Assembly: GCA_018001015.1 (NCBI GenBank)
Contig: JAGNIV010000007.1
Span: 1 to 64,000, forward strand
Length of the DNA: 64,000 nucleotides
Direction: 5' to 3'
Source of the DNA: Phenylobacterium sp.
Lineage (GTDB): Bacteria > Pseudomonadota > Alphaproteobacteria > Caulobacterales > Caulobacteraceae
Below the pieces are notes generated by a model. The model was not told where the DNA came from. It ran no database searches and was given only the letters and a program-made list of their open reading frames with translations. Shown here piece by piece: positions 45,329 to 55,125 of the stretch. A program made the translations under genes and the position numbers. Position 1 is the stretch's first letter. Each line of letters begins with the position of its first letter.

Positions 45329-46551
45329 CGGCCGGTGGGCATGTCCTTGAACGGTACGTCCTTGTCGACCCGGATATCCCCTGGCAGGCCCAGCACTCGC
45401 TCGGCGATGATGTTGCGCAGGATCTCGTCGGTGCCGCCGGCGATCCGCAGGCCAGGCCCGAACATCAGCGAGAAGTGGAAGGCGCCGTTCAGCGAGGCCA
45501 GCTCCGGATCGTCGATGATCCCGTACTGGTCCAGCATCTCGATCGCCGTATTGCCCAGCTCCTGCATCTGAACCGCCGAGATGATCTTGCCGATCGAACT
45601 TTCCGGGCCCGGCGTCTGACCGCGTGAAAGCGCGGTCATAGTGCGATTGCGGGTGTGTTTCAGCCCCTCGGCCTGCACATACCAGTCCGCCAGCTTCTCC
45701 CGCAGGGCGCCGTCCTTCAGGGCCGAACCACCGTCGAGTCCGGGCGTGTTGCGCGCCGCCTCCATGAACTGCTGCCAGCCGGCGCCGGTCTGACCGCCCA
45801 CCGCCAGCCGCTCGTTCATCAGCGTCACCAGGCTGACCCTCCAGCCGTCGTCCACCGCGCCGAGGCGCTGGCTGTCCTTGACGCGCACGTTTGTGAAGAA
45901 GACCTCGTTGAACCCCGACCCGCCCGACATCTGATGGATCGGCTTCACCTCGACACCGGGGTCCTTCATGTCGATCCAGAACATGGTCAGGCCCTTGTGC
46001 TTGGGCTTGTCCGGGCTGGTGCGCGTGATGACGATGCCGAAGTCCGAGAACTGGGCGCCCGTCGTCCACATCTTCTGGCCCGAGATGATCCAGTCGCCCG
46101 AGCCGTCCGGCGCGCGTTCGGCCTTGGTGCGCGCCCCCGCCACGTCCGAGCCGCCGGAGGGTTCGGAGAACAACTGGCTCCAGATCTCCTCGCCCCGCAG
46201 CGCTGGGCCGACGAAGCGTTTCTTGGTCTCCTCGTCGGCGAAGGTCATCACCGTGGGGACGCACATCCCCAGGCCGATCTGGAACGGATTGCCGGGGATC
46301 GGATACTTCGCCTCCTCCTGGCTGAAGATGACGTTCTGAACCGGCGTCCCGCCCTGCCCGCCCCACTCCTTGGGCCAAGTGATACAGGCGTAGCCGGCCT
46401 CGGCCTTCTTGGCCTGCCAGGCCTTGGAGGCGGCCATGCCGTCGCCGCCTTCGGGGTCGCCGGCCACACGGGCCTTGGGGGCATTGGCGTCGAGCCAGTC
46501 GCGAACCTGCTGGCGGTAGGCGGCTTCGTCGGGGCTGTCGTTGAAATCCAT
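45325..46551 (-). CDS. Acyl-CoA dehydrogenase (large-subunit-like)
   Basis: 408 residues. FAD/substrate motifs include LFSEPSGGSDVAG and the end motif GGTDEILRNIIAERVLGLP. Follows the partner acyl-CoA dehydrogenase by 12 bp. Side-by-side pairs of this type (one complete, one short) form heterotetrameric dehydrogenases in sterol side-chain and related degradation pathways. Start ATG at 46551. The upstream antisense and sense frames in the region are shadows. Confidence 0.92.
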   Translation of the reverse strand: MDFNDSPDEAAYRQQVRDWLDANAPKARVAGDPEGGDGMAASKAWQAKKAEAGYACITWPKEWGGQGGTPVQNVIFSQEEAKYPIPGNPFQIGLGMCVPTVMTFADEETKKRFVGPALRGEEIWSQLFSEPSGGSDVAGARTKAERAPDGSGDWIISGQKMWTTGAQFSDFGIVITRTSPDKPKHKGLTMFWIDMKDPGVEVKPIHQMSGGSGFNEVFFTNVRVKDSQRLGAVDDGWRVSLVTLMNERLAVGGQTGAGWQQFMEAARNTPGLDGGSALKDGALREKLADWYVQAEGLKHTRNRTMTALSRGQTPGPESSIGKIISAVQMQELGNTAIEMLDQYGIIDDPELASLNGAFHFSLMFGPGLRIAGGTDEILRNIIAERVLGLPGDIRVDKDVPFKDMPTGR

Positions 46552-46563
46552 GATCCAGGTCCC

Positions 46564-47685
46564 TTAGGCGGCCGCCGCGTTGCGGCGTTCGAGGTGGCTG
46601 ACGAGGCGCTCTTTCCAGACCCGGGGCGCGCCGGCCACCAGGCTGAGCTGACGCGAGCGGCGGTAGAACAGGTGGCAATCCATCTCCCAGGTGAAGCCGA
46701 TGCCGCCATGGGTCTGGATGTTTTCCTTCGACGCGAACCAATAGGCCTCCGACGCCGCGATCCGCGCCGCGCTGGCCGCCACAGGCAGTTCGGCGGCGTT
46801 GGTGTTCAGAGCCCAGGCTCCGTAATAGGCGTTGGAGCGGGCCAGCTCGTTCTTGACGTACATGTCGGCCAGCTTGTGCTTGATGGCCTGATACGAGGCG
46901 ATGACGCGGCCGAAGGCGTAACGCTCCAGCGCGTATTCCTTGGCCATCTCCAGGCAACGGTCCGCCCCGCCGCACTGTTCGAAGGCGATCAGGATCGCGG
47001 CGCGATCAAAGACCTGCTCCACCAGCTCGATACCGGCGCCGGCGGCGCCCACGCGGCGAACCGGTGCGTCCTTGAAGGTGAGCTTGGCGGCGTCGCGAGT
47101 GGGGTCGAGGGTCTTGACCGCCTCTCTGGTGACACCTTCGCCGCGCAATTCGACGAGGTAGAGGCCGGGCTTGCCGCCCTCCTTGGCGAGGACCAGGGCG
47201 ACGTCGGCGATGTCGCCATCGGTCACCGGGATCTTCACCCCGGTTAGCTTGCCGTCGGTCACGGTGGACTGCAGCGTGGCGGCGGTGGTGGCGCCGGGGC
47301 CCTCGGAGGTGGCTATGGCGCCGATGATCTCACCGGCGGCGATCCTGGGCAGCAGATCGGCCTTCTGCTCGTCGTCGCCGGCCAGCATGATGGCTTCGGC
47401 CAGGAAGTAGACGGTCGACGCGAAGGGGATCGGGGCCACCGCGCGGCCCAGTTCCTCGGCGATCACGCAGAGTTCCAGGTGACCCAGGCCCAAGCCCCCG
47501 AATTCCTCGGGAATGGCGGCGCCCAGCCAGCCTTGCGCCGCGACGGACTTCCACAGCTCGGCGTCATACCCCGCGGCGCTGTTTTCCAGCACGCCCCTGG
47601 CGCGGCTGGTGGGACAGTTGGCCCCCAGGAACTTGCGCGCCTCGCCCTTCAGGGATTTCTGATCGTCCGAAAAATCGAAATTCAT
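46564..47685 (-). CDS. Acyl-CoA dehydrogenase (small-subunit-like)
   Basis: 373 residues. N-terminal FSDDQKSLKGEARKFL, middle GAIATSEGPGA and C-terminal THGGIGFTWEMDCHLFYRR (the usual FAD-binding/dimer motif of FadE-type subunits). Lies immediately upstream of the second dehydrogenase and is probably its obligate partner. Substrate: a branched or cyclic acyl-CoA is inferred only from the paired arrangement. Confidence 0.9.
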   Translation of the reverse strand: MNFDFSDDQKSLKGEARKFLGANCPTSRARGVLENSAAGYDAELWKSVAAQGWLGAAIPEEFGGLGLGHLELCVIAEELGRAVAPIPFASTVYFLAEAIMLAGDDEQKADLLPRIAAGEIIGAIATSEGPGATTAATLQSTVTDGKLTGVKIPVTDGDIADVALVLAKEGGKPGLYLVELRGEGVTREAVKTLDPTRDAAKLTFKDAPVRRVGAAGAGIELVEQVFDRAAILIAFEQCGGADRCLEMAKEYALERYAFGRVIASYQAIKHKLADMYVKNELARSNAYYGAWALNTNAAELPVAASAARIAASEAYWFASKENIQTHGGIGFTWEMDCHLFYRRSRQLSLVAGAPRVWKERLVSHLERRNAAAA

Positions 47686-47828
47686 GTTCGCCCATCCGCC
47701 GTTTTCGGCCGGTTGAAGTTTCCTCGCGCGTCAACATACGCGCCTCTCGCGCCGTGGAAAGATTGACCTCGCGTCAAGGATTTCAGGGTCTTATGCGCAC
47801 TCTGCAGGCGACCTCGAAGGGCGTATGG

Positions 47829-48404
47829 ATGGCCAAGGCGATATTCCAGAAGAACCAGCGCGTCTGGGTCGAGAGCGTTGGCGCCTGGGCCATCATCGAG
47901 AAACTTGTGCCGGTCTGGGCCCGTGGCTTCGATGAGCCGGTGCGCGTCACCTATGACGTCGGGCTGGGCAGGGACTTCCAGGCCCACGAGTTGAAACCTG
48001 AACAGGAATCCGATGACGTGCTGTCCGAGGACGGCGCCCATTGGCGGCTGCTGCGGGCCCGCAACAAGTGGCAGACGCCCGAAAACTGCCGGCATCACCC
48101 CTATCCGGGCAGCTATCCGGTCGTGGTTACGGACGCCAATGACTGGGGTGGGTGGCGCACGCCGGGCGCCGAATACGACCGCGATCCCCACAAGATCGAG
48201 TTCCAGGCGCGGCTCATCGCCTCCGCGCCCCGGCTGCTGTCGGTCGCCCGCCAGTTGATGTCGATGATCGAGGAAACCCCCGGCGCGCCGCCTGAACTGC
48301 AGCGGCTGGCCGAACAGGCGACAAAGATCGACCAGTACCTCAAGGAGGTCCCGGCCAGCGTGGATGAGCCGATGACTGAATCGGCCCCCCACGCCGCCGA
48401 GTAG
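47829..48404 (+). CDS. Hypothetical protein of an alphaproteobacterial family
   Basis: 191 residues starting MAKAIFQKNQRVWVESVGAWAIIEK. The front half is beta-rich with aromatic residues (VPVWARGFDEPVRVTYDVGLGRDFQAHEL), and the rear half has helices (ARLIASAPRLLSVARQLMSMIEET). No signal, no membrane segment. The family is seen in related genomes but without assigned function. ATG at 47829 preferred over 47793. Convergent with ompW, 4 bp apart. Confidence 0.78.
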   Translation: MAKAIFQKNQRVWVESVGAWAIIEKLVPVWARGFDEPVRVTYDVGLGRDFQAHELKPEQESDDVLSEDGAHWRLLRARNKWQTPENCRHHPYPGSYPVVVTDANDWGGWRTPGAEYDRDPHKIEFQARLIASAPRLLSVARQLMSMIEETPGAPPELQRLAEQATKIDQYLKEVPASVDEPMTESAPHAAE

Positions 48405-48408
48405 CGGC

Positions 48409-49065
48409 CTAGAACTTGTAGCCGAAGCCGGCCGAGACGACCCACGGGTCGAGCTTCACCTTGGACTTCAGAGCGCCGCCATTGATCTTGGCGTCGGTCT
48501 CGAAGAACACCTTCTTGACGTCGAGGTTGGCGCTCCACGGCCCCTTGACCGCGACATCGACGCCCGCCTGCAAGGCGTAGCCGAAGCCATCATCCAGCTC
48601 CACCTTGAAGCCGTTCTGATCCTTACCGCTGTGGAACAGCATGTAGTTCACGCCGGCGCCCACATAGGGGCTGACCTTGGCGGCCGGGGCGAAGTGGTAC
48701 TGCAGCGAGACCACCGGCGGCAGGACCCAGGTCTTGTGCACCGTCACATCCGTCGCCGGGCCTTGGGCCTTGATCGTGTGTTGGCTGGTGGTGGCGATCA
48801 CCTCAACGGCGACATGGTCGGTGAGGAAATAGGACAGGCCGATCGACGGCTTGTAGTCATCCCCGACATCGACGTGCAGGCCGGAGGGCGCGCCCGCCGC
48901 CGTCGTGATGGCGTCGTCCGCGGTCGGCGAGATCGCCGTGGCGCGGACGTTGAGCATCAGCAGACCCTTTTCCTTCGGCTGGAACTCCTGCGCCTGGGCG
49001 GTTCCGGCGAGCGCCAGGGCGCCGACCAGGGCGAGCGCGTAGGTGGAGGCTTTCATTTTCTTCAT
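48409..49065 (-). CDS. ompW: OmpW-family outer-membrane protein
   Basis: 218 residues. Signal peptide ending AQAQ, then an eight-stranded beta-barrel with alternating aromatic strands, PSIGLSYFLTDHVAVEVIATTSQHT, and a C-terminal Phe (AGFGYKF) as needed for BAM recognition. OmpW proteins form narrow hydrophobic channels for small apolar molecules. Start ATG at 49065 (alternatively 49056). Confidence 0.92.
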   Translation of the reverse strand: MKKMKASTYALALVGALALAGTAQAQEFQPKEKGLLMLNVRATAISPTADDAITTAAGAPSGLHVDVGDDYKPSIGLSYFLTDHVAVEVIATTSQHTIKAQGPATDVTVHKTWVLPPVVSLQYHFAPAAKVSPYVGAGVNYMLFHSGKDQNGFKVELDDGFGYALQAGVDVAVKGPWSANLDVKKVFFETDAKINGGALKSKVKLDPWVVSAGFGYKF

Positions 49066-49251
49066 CCCCTAAGGCACGGAGAGAGCGCCGTGCTCGCGGG
49101 GGTCATCGCGCCGGCGGCCGAGCTTGGCTTTGACATGGCTCAAACGTCCGTTTGAAAGCAAAGCGCCTGTCGTCTGTGCGCCACGAGCTCCGCAACGAGT
49201 TTCCACGCCACGGCGCTCGCCCTTCGCGTCGGGATCGCCTAAATCTGTCCG

Positions 49252-51867
49252 ATGCGTACAGAGACCCCCCAGCCCATCCGGCTCACCGACTACCGTCCCC
49301 CCGCCTTTCTGATCGAGACCACCGAACTGGTCTTCGCCCTGGAGCCCAACGCCACGCGGGTGAAGGCGAAGCTCGGCATCAAGCGCAATGGCGATCACGC
49401 CGAGCCGCTGGTGCTGAACGGCGAGCGGCTGAAGCCGATCTCGGTGGCCGTGGACGGCAAGCTCCTGGGCGAGGGTGAGCGCACCATCGACGCCGAATTC
49501 CTGACGGTGCCGAACGTCCCCGACACCTTCGTCCTGGAGACCGAGGTCGAGATCGATCCGGAGGCCAACAAGGCCCTTGACGGCCTCTACATGTCCGGCG
49601 GCCGGTTCTGCACCCAGTGCGAGGCCGAGGGATTCCGCAAGATCACCTGGTTCGCCGACCGCCCCGACGTGTTGTCGCGCTTTACGGTCCGGGTCGAGGC
49701 CGACAAGGCGTTCCACCGCCTGCTCTCCAACGGCAACCTGATGGAGTCCGGCGTGATGCCAGGCGGCCGCCACTACGCCGTCTGGAACGACCCCTTCCCC
49801 AAGCCCGCCTATCTGTTCGCCCTGGTGGCGGGCGAACTGGACGAACTGGCCGACAAGCTGGTCACCATGACCGGCCGCACGGTCGACCTGAAAATCTATG
49901 TCGACCCCGGCATGTCGGACCGGGCCGCCTACGCCATGGACTCGTTGAAGCGGGCGATGAAGTGGGACGAAGACGTGTTCGGCCGCGAATACGACCTGGA
50001 CCTGTTCATGATCGTCGCCGTGCGCGACTTCAACTTCGGGGCCATGGAGAACAAGGGGCTCAACATCTTCAACTCGTCCCTGCTACTGGCCGACGAGAAG
50101 ACGGCGACGGACCTCGACTACGAGCGCATCGAGAGCGTCGTGGCCCACGAGTATTTCCACAACTGGACCGGCGACCGCATCACCTGCCGCGACTGGTTCC
50201 AACTATGTCTGAAGGAAGGCCTGACCGTCTTCCGCGACCAGAGCTTCTCGGCGGACATGCGCGGCGAGGCCGTCCAGCGGATCAAGGACGTGAAGACCCT
50301 GCGCGCCCGGCAGTTCTCCGAGGACCAGGGACCACTGTCGCACCCTGTGCGGCCCGCCAGCTATCTGAAGATCGACAACTTCTACACCGCGACCATCTAC
50401 GAGAAGGGCGCCGAGGTCATCCGGATGCTCAAGACCCTGATCGGGGATGAGAAGTTCCGGGAGGGCATGGACCTCTATTTCGACCGCTGGGATGGCCACG
50501 CCACCACGGTGGAGGAGTTCATCCGCTGTTTCGCAGACGTCACCAACCAGGACCTGACCGAGTTCTTCGCCTGGTATGAACAGGCCGGAACGCCCAACGT
50601 CGCCCTCAAGCACAGCTATGACGCCGCTACCCGCAGCCTGAAGTTGGATCTAACCCAGGTCACGGCGCCGACGCCGGGCCAGCCCACCAAGCGCCCCCTG
50701 CCACTCCCGGTCCGCATCGGCCTCCTGGACAGTGAAGGCCGCACCCAGGCCTTCCTGCGCGATGGAGAAGCCCTGGACGAAACCGTCGTCGTGCTGAAGG
50801 GCGCCGCCACCAGCGTCACCCTCACGGGTGTGGACTCCGCGCCGGTGATCTCCGCTCTGCGGGGTTTCTCGGCGCCGGTGACCCTGACGACCGATGCTCA
50901 GCCCAAGGACCGCTACGTCCAGCTGGCCGGCGACCCGGACCTGTTCAATCGCTGGGAGGCCGGCCAGGATCTGGCCCGCGCCCTGATCACCAGCCGCGCG
51001 GCTGGCGCACCGGATGAGGTGGGCGAGGAACGCTATGCCGAGGCCCTGGGCCGCGGCCTGGCCGACCAGGCCGCCGATCCCGCCTTCAAGGCCCTGCTCC
51101 TTGCGCTGCCCTCCGAGGCCGATCTGGCCCTGAGCATGACGCCCGCGAACCCCGGCGCGATCCATCGGGCCCGAGAGGCCCTGCGCACCCGCCTGGCCCT
51201 GCACCTGGAAGATGATCTGAAGCGTCTGCACATCGGGCTGCAGGAACTGGGGGAGTTCTCCCCGGACGCAGCCAGCGCCGGACGCCGCGCCCTGCGCAAC
51301 GCCACCCTGGACCTGCTGGCCGCCAACCCGCGCGCCGAGGTCACCACCCTGGCCGATGGCCACTATCGGGCGGCGATCAACATGACCGACGCCATGGGGG
51401 GGCTGAACGCCCTGATGCTGCTGGGCGGCGAGGCCTTCGACGCCGCGCTGGCGGACTTCTACGAACGCTGGAAGAACGAGCCCCTGGTGATCGACAAGTG
51501 GTTCGCCCTGCAGGGCCGCGATCCCTCCGACGGCGCGCTGGGCCGGGTCATGGGACTGACGGCTCACCCCGCCTTCGACCAGACAAACCCGAACCGGCTG
51601 CGCGCCCTGATTTCCAACTTCGCGGCCAATCAGGCCCAGTTCCACGATCCCAGCGGCTCAGGCTACCGCTTCCTGGCTGACACCATCCTGGCCGTAGACG
51701 GGTTCAATCCGATGACGGCCGCTCGGTTTGTGGAACCCCTGGGGGGGTGGCGGCGCTATACGCCCGAATTGGGAGCCTTGATGAAGGCCGAACTCCAGCG
51801 TATCGCGGCGACGGCGGGGCTCTCCAAGAACGTTTACGAGTTGGCCACAAAGGCCTTGGCGGACTAG
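49252..51867 (+). CDS. pepN: Aminopeptidase N (M1 family)
   Basis: 871 residues, typical PepN length. Substrate-binding GAMENKG and zinc site H-E-Y-F-H-N-W with downstream Glu in LKEGLTVFRD. Barrel-like C-terminal helical domain runs to the end. Cytoplasmic zinc aminopeptidase that removes N-terminal residues from peptides. ATG at 49252 heads the MRTETPQPIRLTDY start usual in alphaproteobacteria. Convergence with nothing; followed by a response-regulator gene after 107 bp. Confidence 0.96.
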   Translation: MRTETPQPIRLTDYRPPAFLIETTELVFALEPNATRVKAKLGIKRNGDHAEPLVLNGERLKPISVAVDGKLLGEGERTIDAEFLTVPNVPDTFVLETEVEIDPEANKALDGLYMSGGRFCTQCEAEGFRKITWFADRPDVLSRFTVRVEADKAFHRLLSNGNLMESGVMPGGRHYAVWNDPFPKPAYLFALVAGELDELADKLVTMTGRTVDLKIYVDPGMSDRAAYAMDSLKRAMKWDEDVFGREYDLDLFMIVAVRDFNFGAMENKGLNIFNSSLLLADEKTATDLDYERIESVVAHEYFHNWTGDRITCRDWFQLCLKEGLTVFRDQSFSADMRGEAVQRIKDVKTLRARQFSEDQGPLSHPVRPASYLKIDNFYTATIYEKGAEVIRMLKTLIGDEKFREGMDLYFDRWDGHATTVEEFIRCFADVTNQDLTEFFAWYEQAGTPNVALKHSYDAATRSLKLDLTQVTAPTPGQPTKRPLPLPVRIGLLDSEGRTQAFLRDGEALDETVVVLKGAATSVTLTGVDSAPVISALRGFSAPVTLTTDAQPKDRYVQLAGDPDLFNRWEAGQDLARALITSRAAGAPDEVGEERYAEALGRGLADQAADPAFKALLLALPSEADLALSMTPANPGAIHRAREALRTRLALHLEDDLKRLHIGLQELGEFSPDAASAGRRALRNATLDLLAANPRAEVTTLADGHYRAAINMTDAMGGLNALMLLGGEAFDAALADFYERWKNEPLVIDKWFALQGRDPSDGALGRVMGLTAHPAFDQTNPNRLRALISNFAANQAQFHDPSGSGYRFLADTILAVDGFNPMTAARFVEPLGGWRRYTPELGALMKAELQRIAATAGLSKNVYELATKALAD

Positions 51868-51974
51868 GCCCTTTACGACGATTGCCGCCGAGCCGAATCT
51901 TGTTGAAAATCAGCCCCGTGGCGATGCTGGCGAAGACCGGCGCCCGCAGGCCTGACCTTGGGGAACCGCCACAC

Positions 51975-52493
51975 ATGTCGATCTCGCTCGCCCGCATCAA
52001 TTTCATGGTCGTGGACGACAACATCCACGCCATCGACCTGGTCAAGACGATGCTGCGCGGGTTCGGCGTGGACTCCGTCGTGGAAGCCAAGACCATCGCG
52101 GAAGCCAAGGACAAGATCAAAGCCAGCACCCTGCCGGGCGCGGCGATGATCGACATCATCATCCTCGACTACATGATGGGAGAGGAAGAAGGGGTCACCC
52201 TGGCGCGATGGCTGCGCAAGGAAGACACCAGCCCGACCCCCTACGTCCCGATCATCATGCTGACGGGCCGCGCGGATCGACAGCGGGTCTATGCCGCCCG
52301 CGACTCCGGGGTGAACGAGTTCTGCGTGAAGCCATTCACGCCGGCCGACCTGATGAAGCGGATCATGGCGGTGATCGACCATCCACGCGCCTATGTGCGG
52401 TCCAGTTCCGGTTATTTCGGTCCCGACCGGAGGCGGGTAGACGACCCGAAGTACAAGGGCCCGGAGCGCCGCAAGGACCGCAAGCGCAAATAG
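51975..52493 (+). CDS. Response regulator (CheY-like) with basic C-terminal tail
   Basis: 172 residues. Receiver domain: D14-D15 acidic pair, phospho-Asp65 (ILDYMM), T97 and K119 (KPF). The last 35 residues (FGPDRRRVDDPKYKGPERRKDRKRK type) are a duplicated G-P-(D/E)-R-R-(R/K) motif, very basic, which may bind nucleic acid or c-di-GMP-like ligands, but this is only inferred. It lies 100 bp upstream of pleC on the same strand, and may be its partner or a member of its operon. A longer frame overlapping pepN is rejected. Confidence 0.85.
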   Translation: MSISLARINFMVVDDNIHAIDLVKTMLRGFGVDSVVEAKTIAEAKDKIKASTLPGAAMIDIIILDYMMGEEEGVTLARWLRKEDTSPTPYVPIIMLTGRADRQRVYAARDSGVNEFCVKPFTPADLMKRIMAVIDHPRAYVRSSSGYFGPDRRRVDDPKYKGPERRKDRKRK

Positions 52494-52520
52494 CGACGCC
52501 TAGGGTCGATGTGACCCTAT

Positions 52521-52573
52521 GACTCTCGTGACGCGGGGGGGGCGCTCGCCTAGACTCGCACCTTGGGTGACTC
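52521..52573. promoter_or_regulatory. Cluster of three GANTC (CcrM) sites upstream of pleC
   Basis: GACTC at 52521-52525, 52553-52557 and 52569-52573, all in the 100-bp spacer between the response-regulator gene and pleC. At this base composition one such site is expected about every 360 bp. Confidence 0.5.
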
Positions 52574-52593
52574 GGGTTTAGGAGTGACGGGCG

Positions 52594-55125
52594 TTGGCGA
52601 GACGCGGGGGTGAGAACGCCGAGGCCAGTCGGCCTCAGGGGCGCGACAACGCGCCCGGCGTTCGAGCGCTGCCGACCCAGACCTTCGCGCGCATCGCCAT
52701 CCTCTCGACCCTGTTGCTGCTGGCGGTCTACACCGCCTTCGCCGTGGCCCGCATTCAGCGCGAACCGCAGGTCACAACCGCCGCCAATTCCGCCCTGCCC
52801 AGCCGCGCCGAAGCCCTGGCCGCTCATCTTGACGCCGAGGCCGCGGCCCTGCGCGGCGGGTTGCTGGCGACCCGTGAGGCCCTGCAACGGGACGGCGACC
52901 AGACGATGGCCGCAGCCGAGAGCGGCCTGCGCGCCGGCGCCGGGGCCGCCGTGGCCGTCGCCGTGATCTCCGACGATGAGGTCGTGGCCGTGGCCGGCCC
53001 CCCGGGGGGCCTCGACTGGCTGGAACTGGCCAAGAGCGCCGCCGACTCCAAGCGCGAAGTCTGGCAGGGCGTCACCAGCCAGTCCGCCCCTGCCCTGGCC
53101 GCGGCGACGACCGCCGCCACCAGCAAGGGCCAGCGCTGGATCGTGGTGGCCGGCGATCCCACCCATCTCGGCGCCTGGCTCTCCAAGACAAAGCCGGAGG
53201 CCATCGCCACCCCGGAGGGCAGCATCCTGGCCGCCAGCCCCGCCAACGGCGTCGGTGCGGCCGACACCGTCAACGCGGCCTTCGCCACCACGCCGCAGGA
53301 ACTGAAACTGGACGGCGGCCTGAGCCGCGCCCAAGGACCGGACGGAGCCTCTCTGGACCTCGCCGCCCGCCCCGCGCTCGGCGGAGGCTTGTACGTTCTG
53401 GCCGGCGCCAGCTCGGCGCCCATGGAAATCCAGACCTCCACCGAGCAACTGGCCTGGCTTCTCACCCCGCTGGCGGCGGCCTTCCTGCTGGGGCTGCTGC
53501 TGCTGAACCAGAGCAACCGGGTGGAGAACGCCCAGAAGGCCTTTGTGGATTCCGAGCAGCGGTTCCGGCTGGCGGTGGAGGCGGCCCGCTGCGGCATCTG
53601 GGAGTGGGACCTCTCCGCCGACAAGATGTTCATGTCCGACGTCACCGGCGCCATCTTCGGCTGGGGCGGCGGTGGCATCGTGGATGGCCAGGCGGTGCTG
53701 GAGCGGGTTTCCGCCGACCATCGCGACCGCCTGCGCCAGGCGCTCTCCACGGCCGCCGTCTATGGCGGCTTCGATGTCTCGTTCCGGGTGCCCTCGCTGC
53801 AGGGTGGTCGGCCCACCTGGATCGACGCTCGTGGCCAGGCCTTCGGCGATAAGGATCGCGACGGCTACTCGCGGATCATCGGGGTCGCCCTGGACGTCAC
53901 CGAGGAGCGCATGGCCCAGGCCCGCGCCCAGGCCGCCGAGAACCGTCTACGCGACGCCATCGAAAGCGTGTCGGAGGCCTTCGTCCTCTGGGACCGAAAC
54001 GGTCGCCTGCTGATGTGCAACAAGAACTACCGGACCTTCTTCTCGCTGGAGCCCCGCCTGCTGAAGCCCGGCGCGTCGCGCGAGCAGGTGAACCGCTTCG
54101 CCCAGCTGGCCATCAAGCAGGAGATGGACGCCTCGGACGGCCGCAAGGGCGTTCGCGAGGCCGAGCTCAACGACGGCCGCTGGATCCAGATCTCCGAGCG
54201 CAGGACCGCCGAGGGCGGACTGGTGATGAGCGCCGCCGACATCACCGCCATCAAGACCCAGGAGGAGGCGCGCCGTCTCAACGAAGAGGCGCTGCAGAAG
54301 GCCGTGGTCGGCCTGGAGCGCAGCCAGGAGCAGCTCTCCGAGCTGGCCCGAAAGTACGAGATGGAAAAGGTCCGCGCCGAGGGCGCCAACAAGGCCAAGT
54401 CGGAGTTCCTGGCCAATATGAGCCACGAGCTGCGTACCCCGCTGAACGCCATCAACGGCTTCTCCGAGATCATGGTCCAGGAGATGTTCGGGCCGTTGGG
54501 CGACCAGCGCTACAAGGGCTACTCACAGGACATCCTGTCCTCGGGCCAGCACCTGCTGGCCCTGATCAACGACATCCTCGACATGTCGAAGATCGAGGCC
54601 GGCAAGATGAGCCTGAAGTTCGAGCCCATCGCCCTGGAGGAGGTCGCCGAGGACGCCGTGCGGCTGGTGCGCAACCGCGCCGAGGCGACCGGCTTGGCGC
54701 TCGCCATCGACTTCCCGCAGCATCTGCCGGAAATCGAGGCCGACTACCGGGCGGTGAAGCAGATTCTGCTGAACCTGCTCTCCAACGCCATCAAGTTCAC
54801 GCCGCGCGGCGGCCGGGTGACGATCCGCGCCGAAGGGCGGCACGATCCGCTTGGCGAGCGCATCCGCATCAGTGTGCAGGACACCGGCATCGGCATCGCC
54901 GAGGACGACCTGGCCCGTCTGGCCCGCCCCTTCGAGCAGGTGGAAAATCAGCACTCCAAGACCACGCAAGGGACGGGTCTGGGCCTGGCGCTCACCAAGT
55001 CCCTGGTCGAGATGCACGGCGGCGCGCTGGACATGCAGAGCGCCCCCGGCGAGGGCACCATGGTCAGCTTCTCCCTGCCGATCCGCCAGACCGGCGCGGC
55101 CCTGGCGGGGATCGCGGCGGCTTAA
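52594..55125 (+). CDS. pleC: PleC-like sensor histidine kinase/phosphatase
   Basis: 843 residues. Membrane segments near 31-52 and 285-304 enclose a periplasmic sensor domain. Two PAS regions follow (about 320-440 and 450-555), then HisKA with H611 in FLANMSHELRTPL and HATPase_c with N-box LLNLLSNAIKF, DTGIGIAEDDL and GTGLGLALTK. C. crescentus PleC is 842 residues with H610, almost exactly the same. PleC acts on DivK/PleD at the flagellated/stalked pole. Start TTG at 52594, AGGAG 9 nt before. Ends with a 4-bp overlap with the convergent minus-strand gene. Confidence 0.9.
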   Translation: MARRGGENAEASRPQGRDNAPGVRALPTQTFARIAILSTLLLLAVYTAFAVARIQREPQVTTAANSALPSRAEALAAHLDAEAAALRGGLLATREALQRDGDQTMAAAESGLRAGAGAAVAVAVISDDEVVAVAGPPGGLDWLELAKSAADSKREVWQGVTSQSAPALAAATTAATSKGQRWIVVAGDPTHLGAWLSKTKPEAIATPEGSILAASPANGVGAADTVNAAFATTPQELKLDGGLSRAQGPDGASLDLAARPALGGGLYVLAGASSAPMEIQTSTEQLAWLLTPLAAAFLLGLLLLNQSNRVENAQKAFVDSEQRFRLAVEAARCGIWEWDLSADKMFMSDVTGAIFGWGGGGIVDGQAVLERVSADHRDRLRQALSTAAVYGGFDVSFRVPSLQGGRPTWIDARGQAFGDKDRDGYSRIIGVALDVTEERMAQARAQAAENRLRDAIESVSEAFVLWDRNGRLLMCNKNYRTFFSLEPRLLKPGASREQVNRFAQLAIKQEMDASDGRKGVREAELNDGRWIQISERRTAEGGLVMSAADITAIKTQEEARRLNEEALQKAVVGLERSQEQLSELARKYEMEKVRAEGANKAKSEFLANMSHELRTPLNAINGFSEIMVQEMFGPLGDQRYKGYSQDILSSGQHLLALINDILDMSKIEAGKMSLKFEPIALEEVAEDAVRLVRNRAEATGLALAIDFPQHLPEIEADYRAVKQILLNLLSNAIKFTPRGGRVTIRAEGRHDPLGERIRISVQDTGIGIAEDDLARLARPFEQVENQHSKTTQGTGLGLALTKSLVEMHGGALDMQSAPGEGTMVSFSLPIRQTGAALAGIAAA

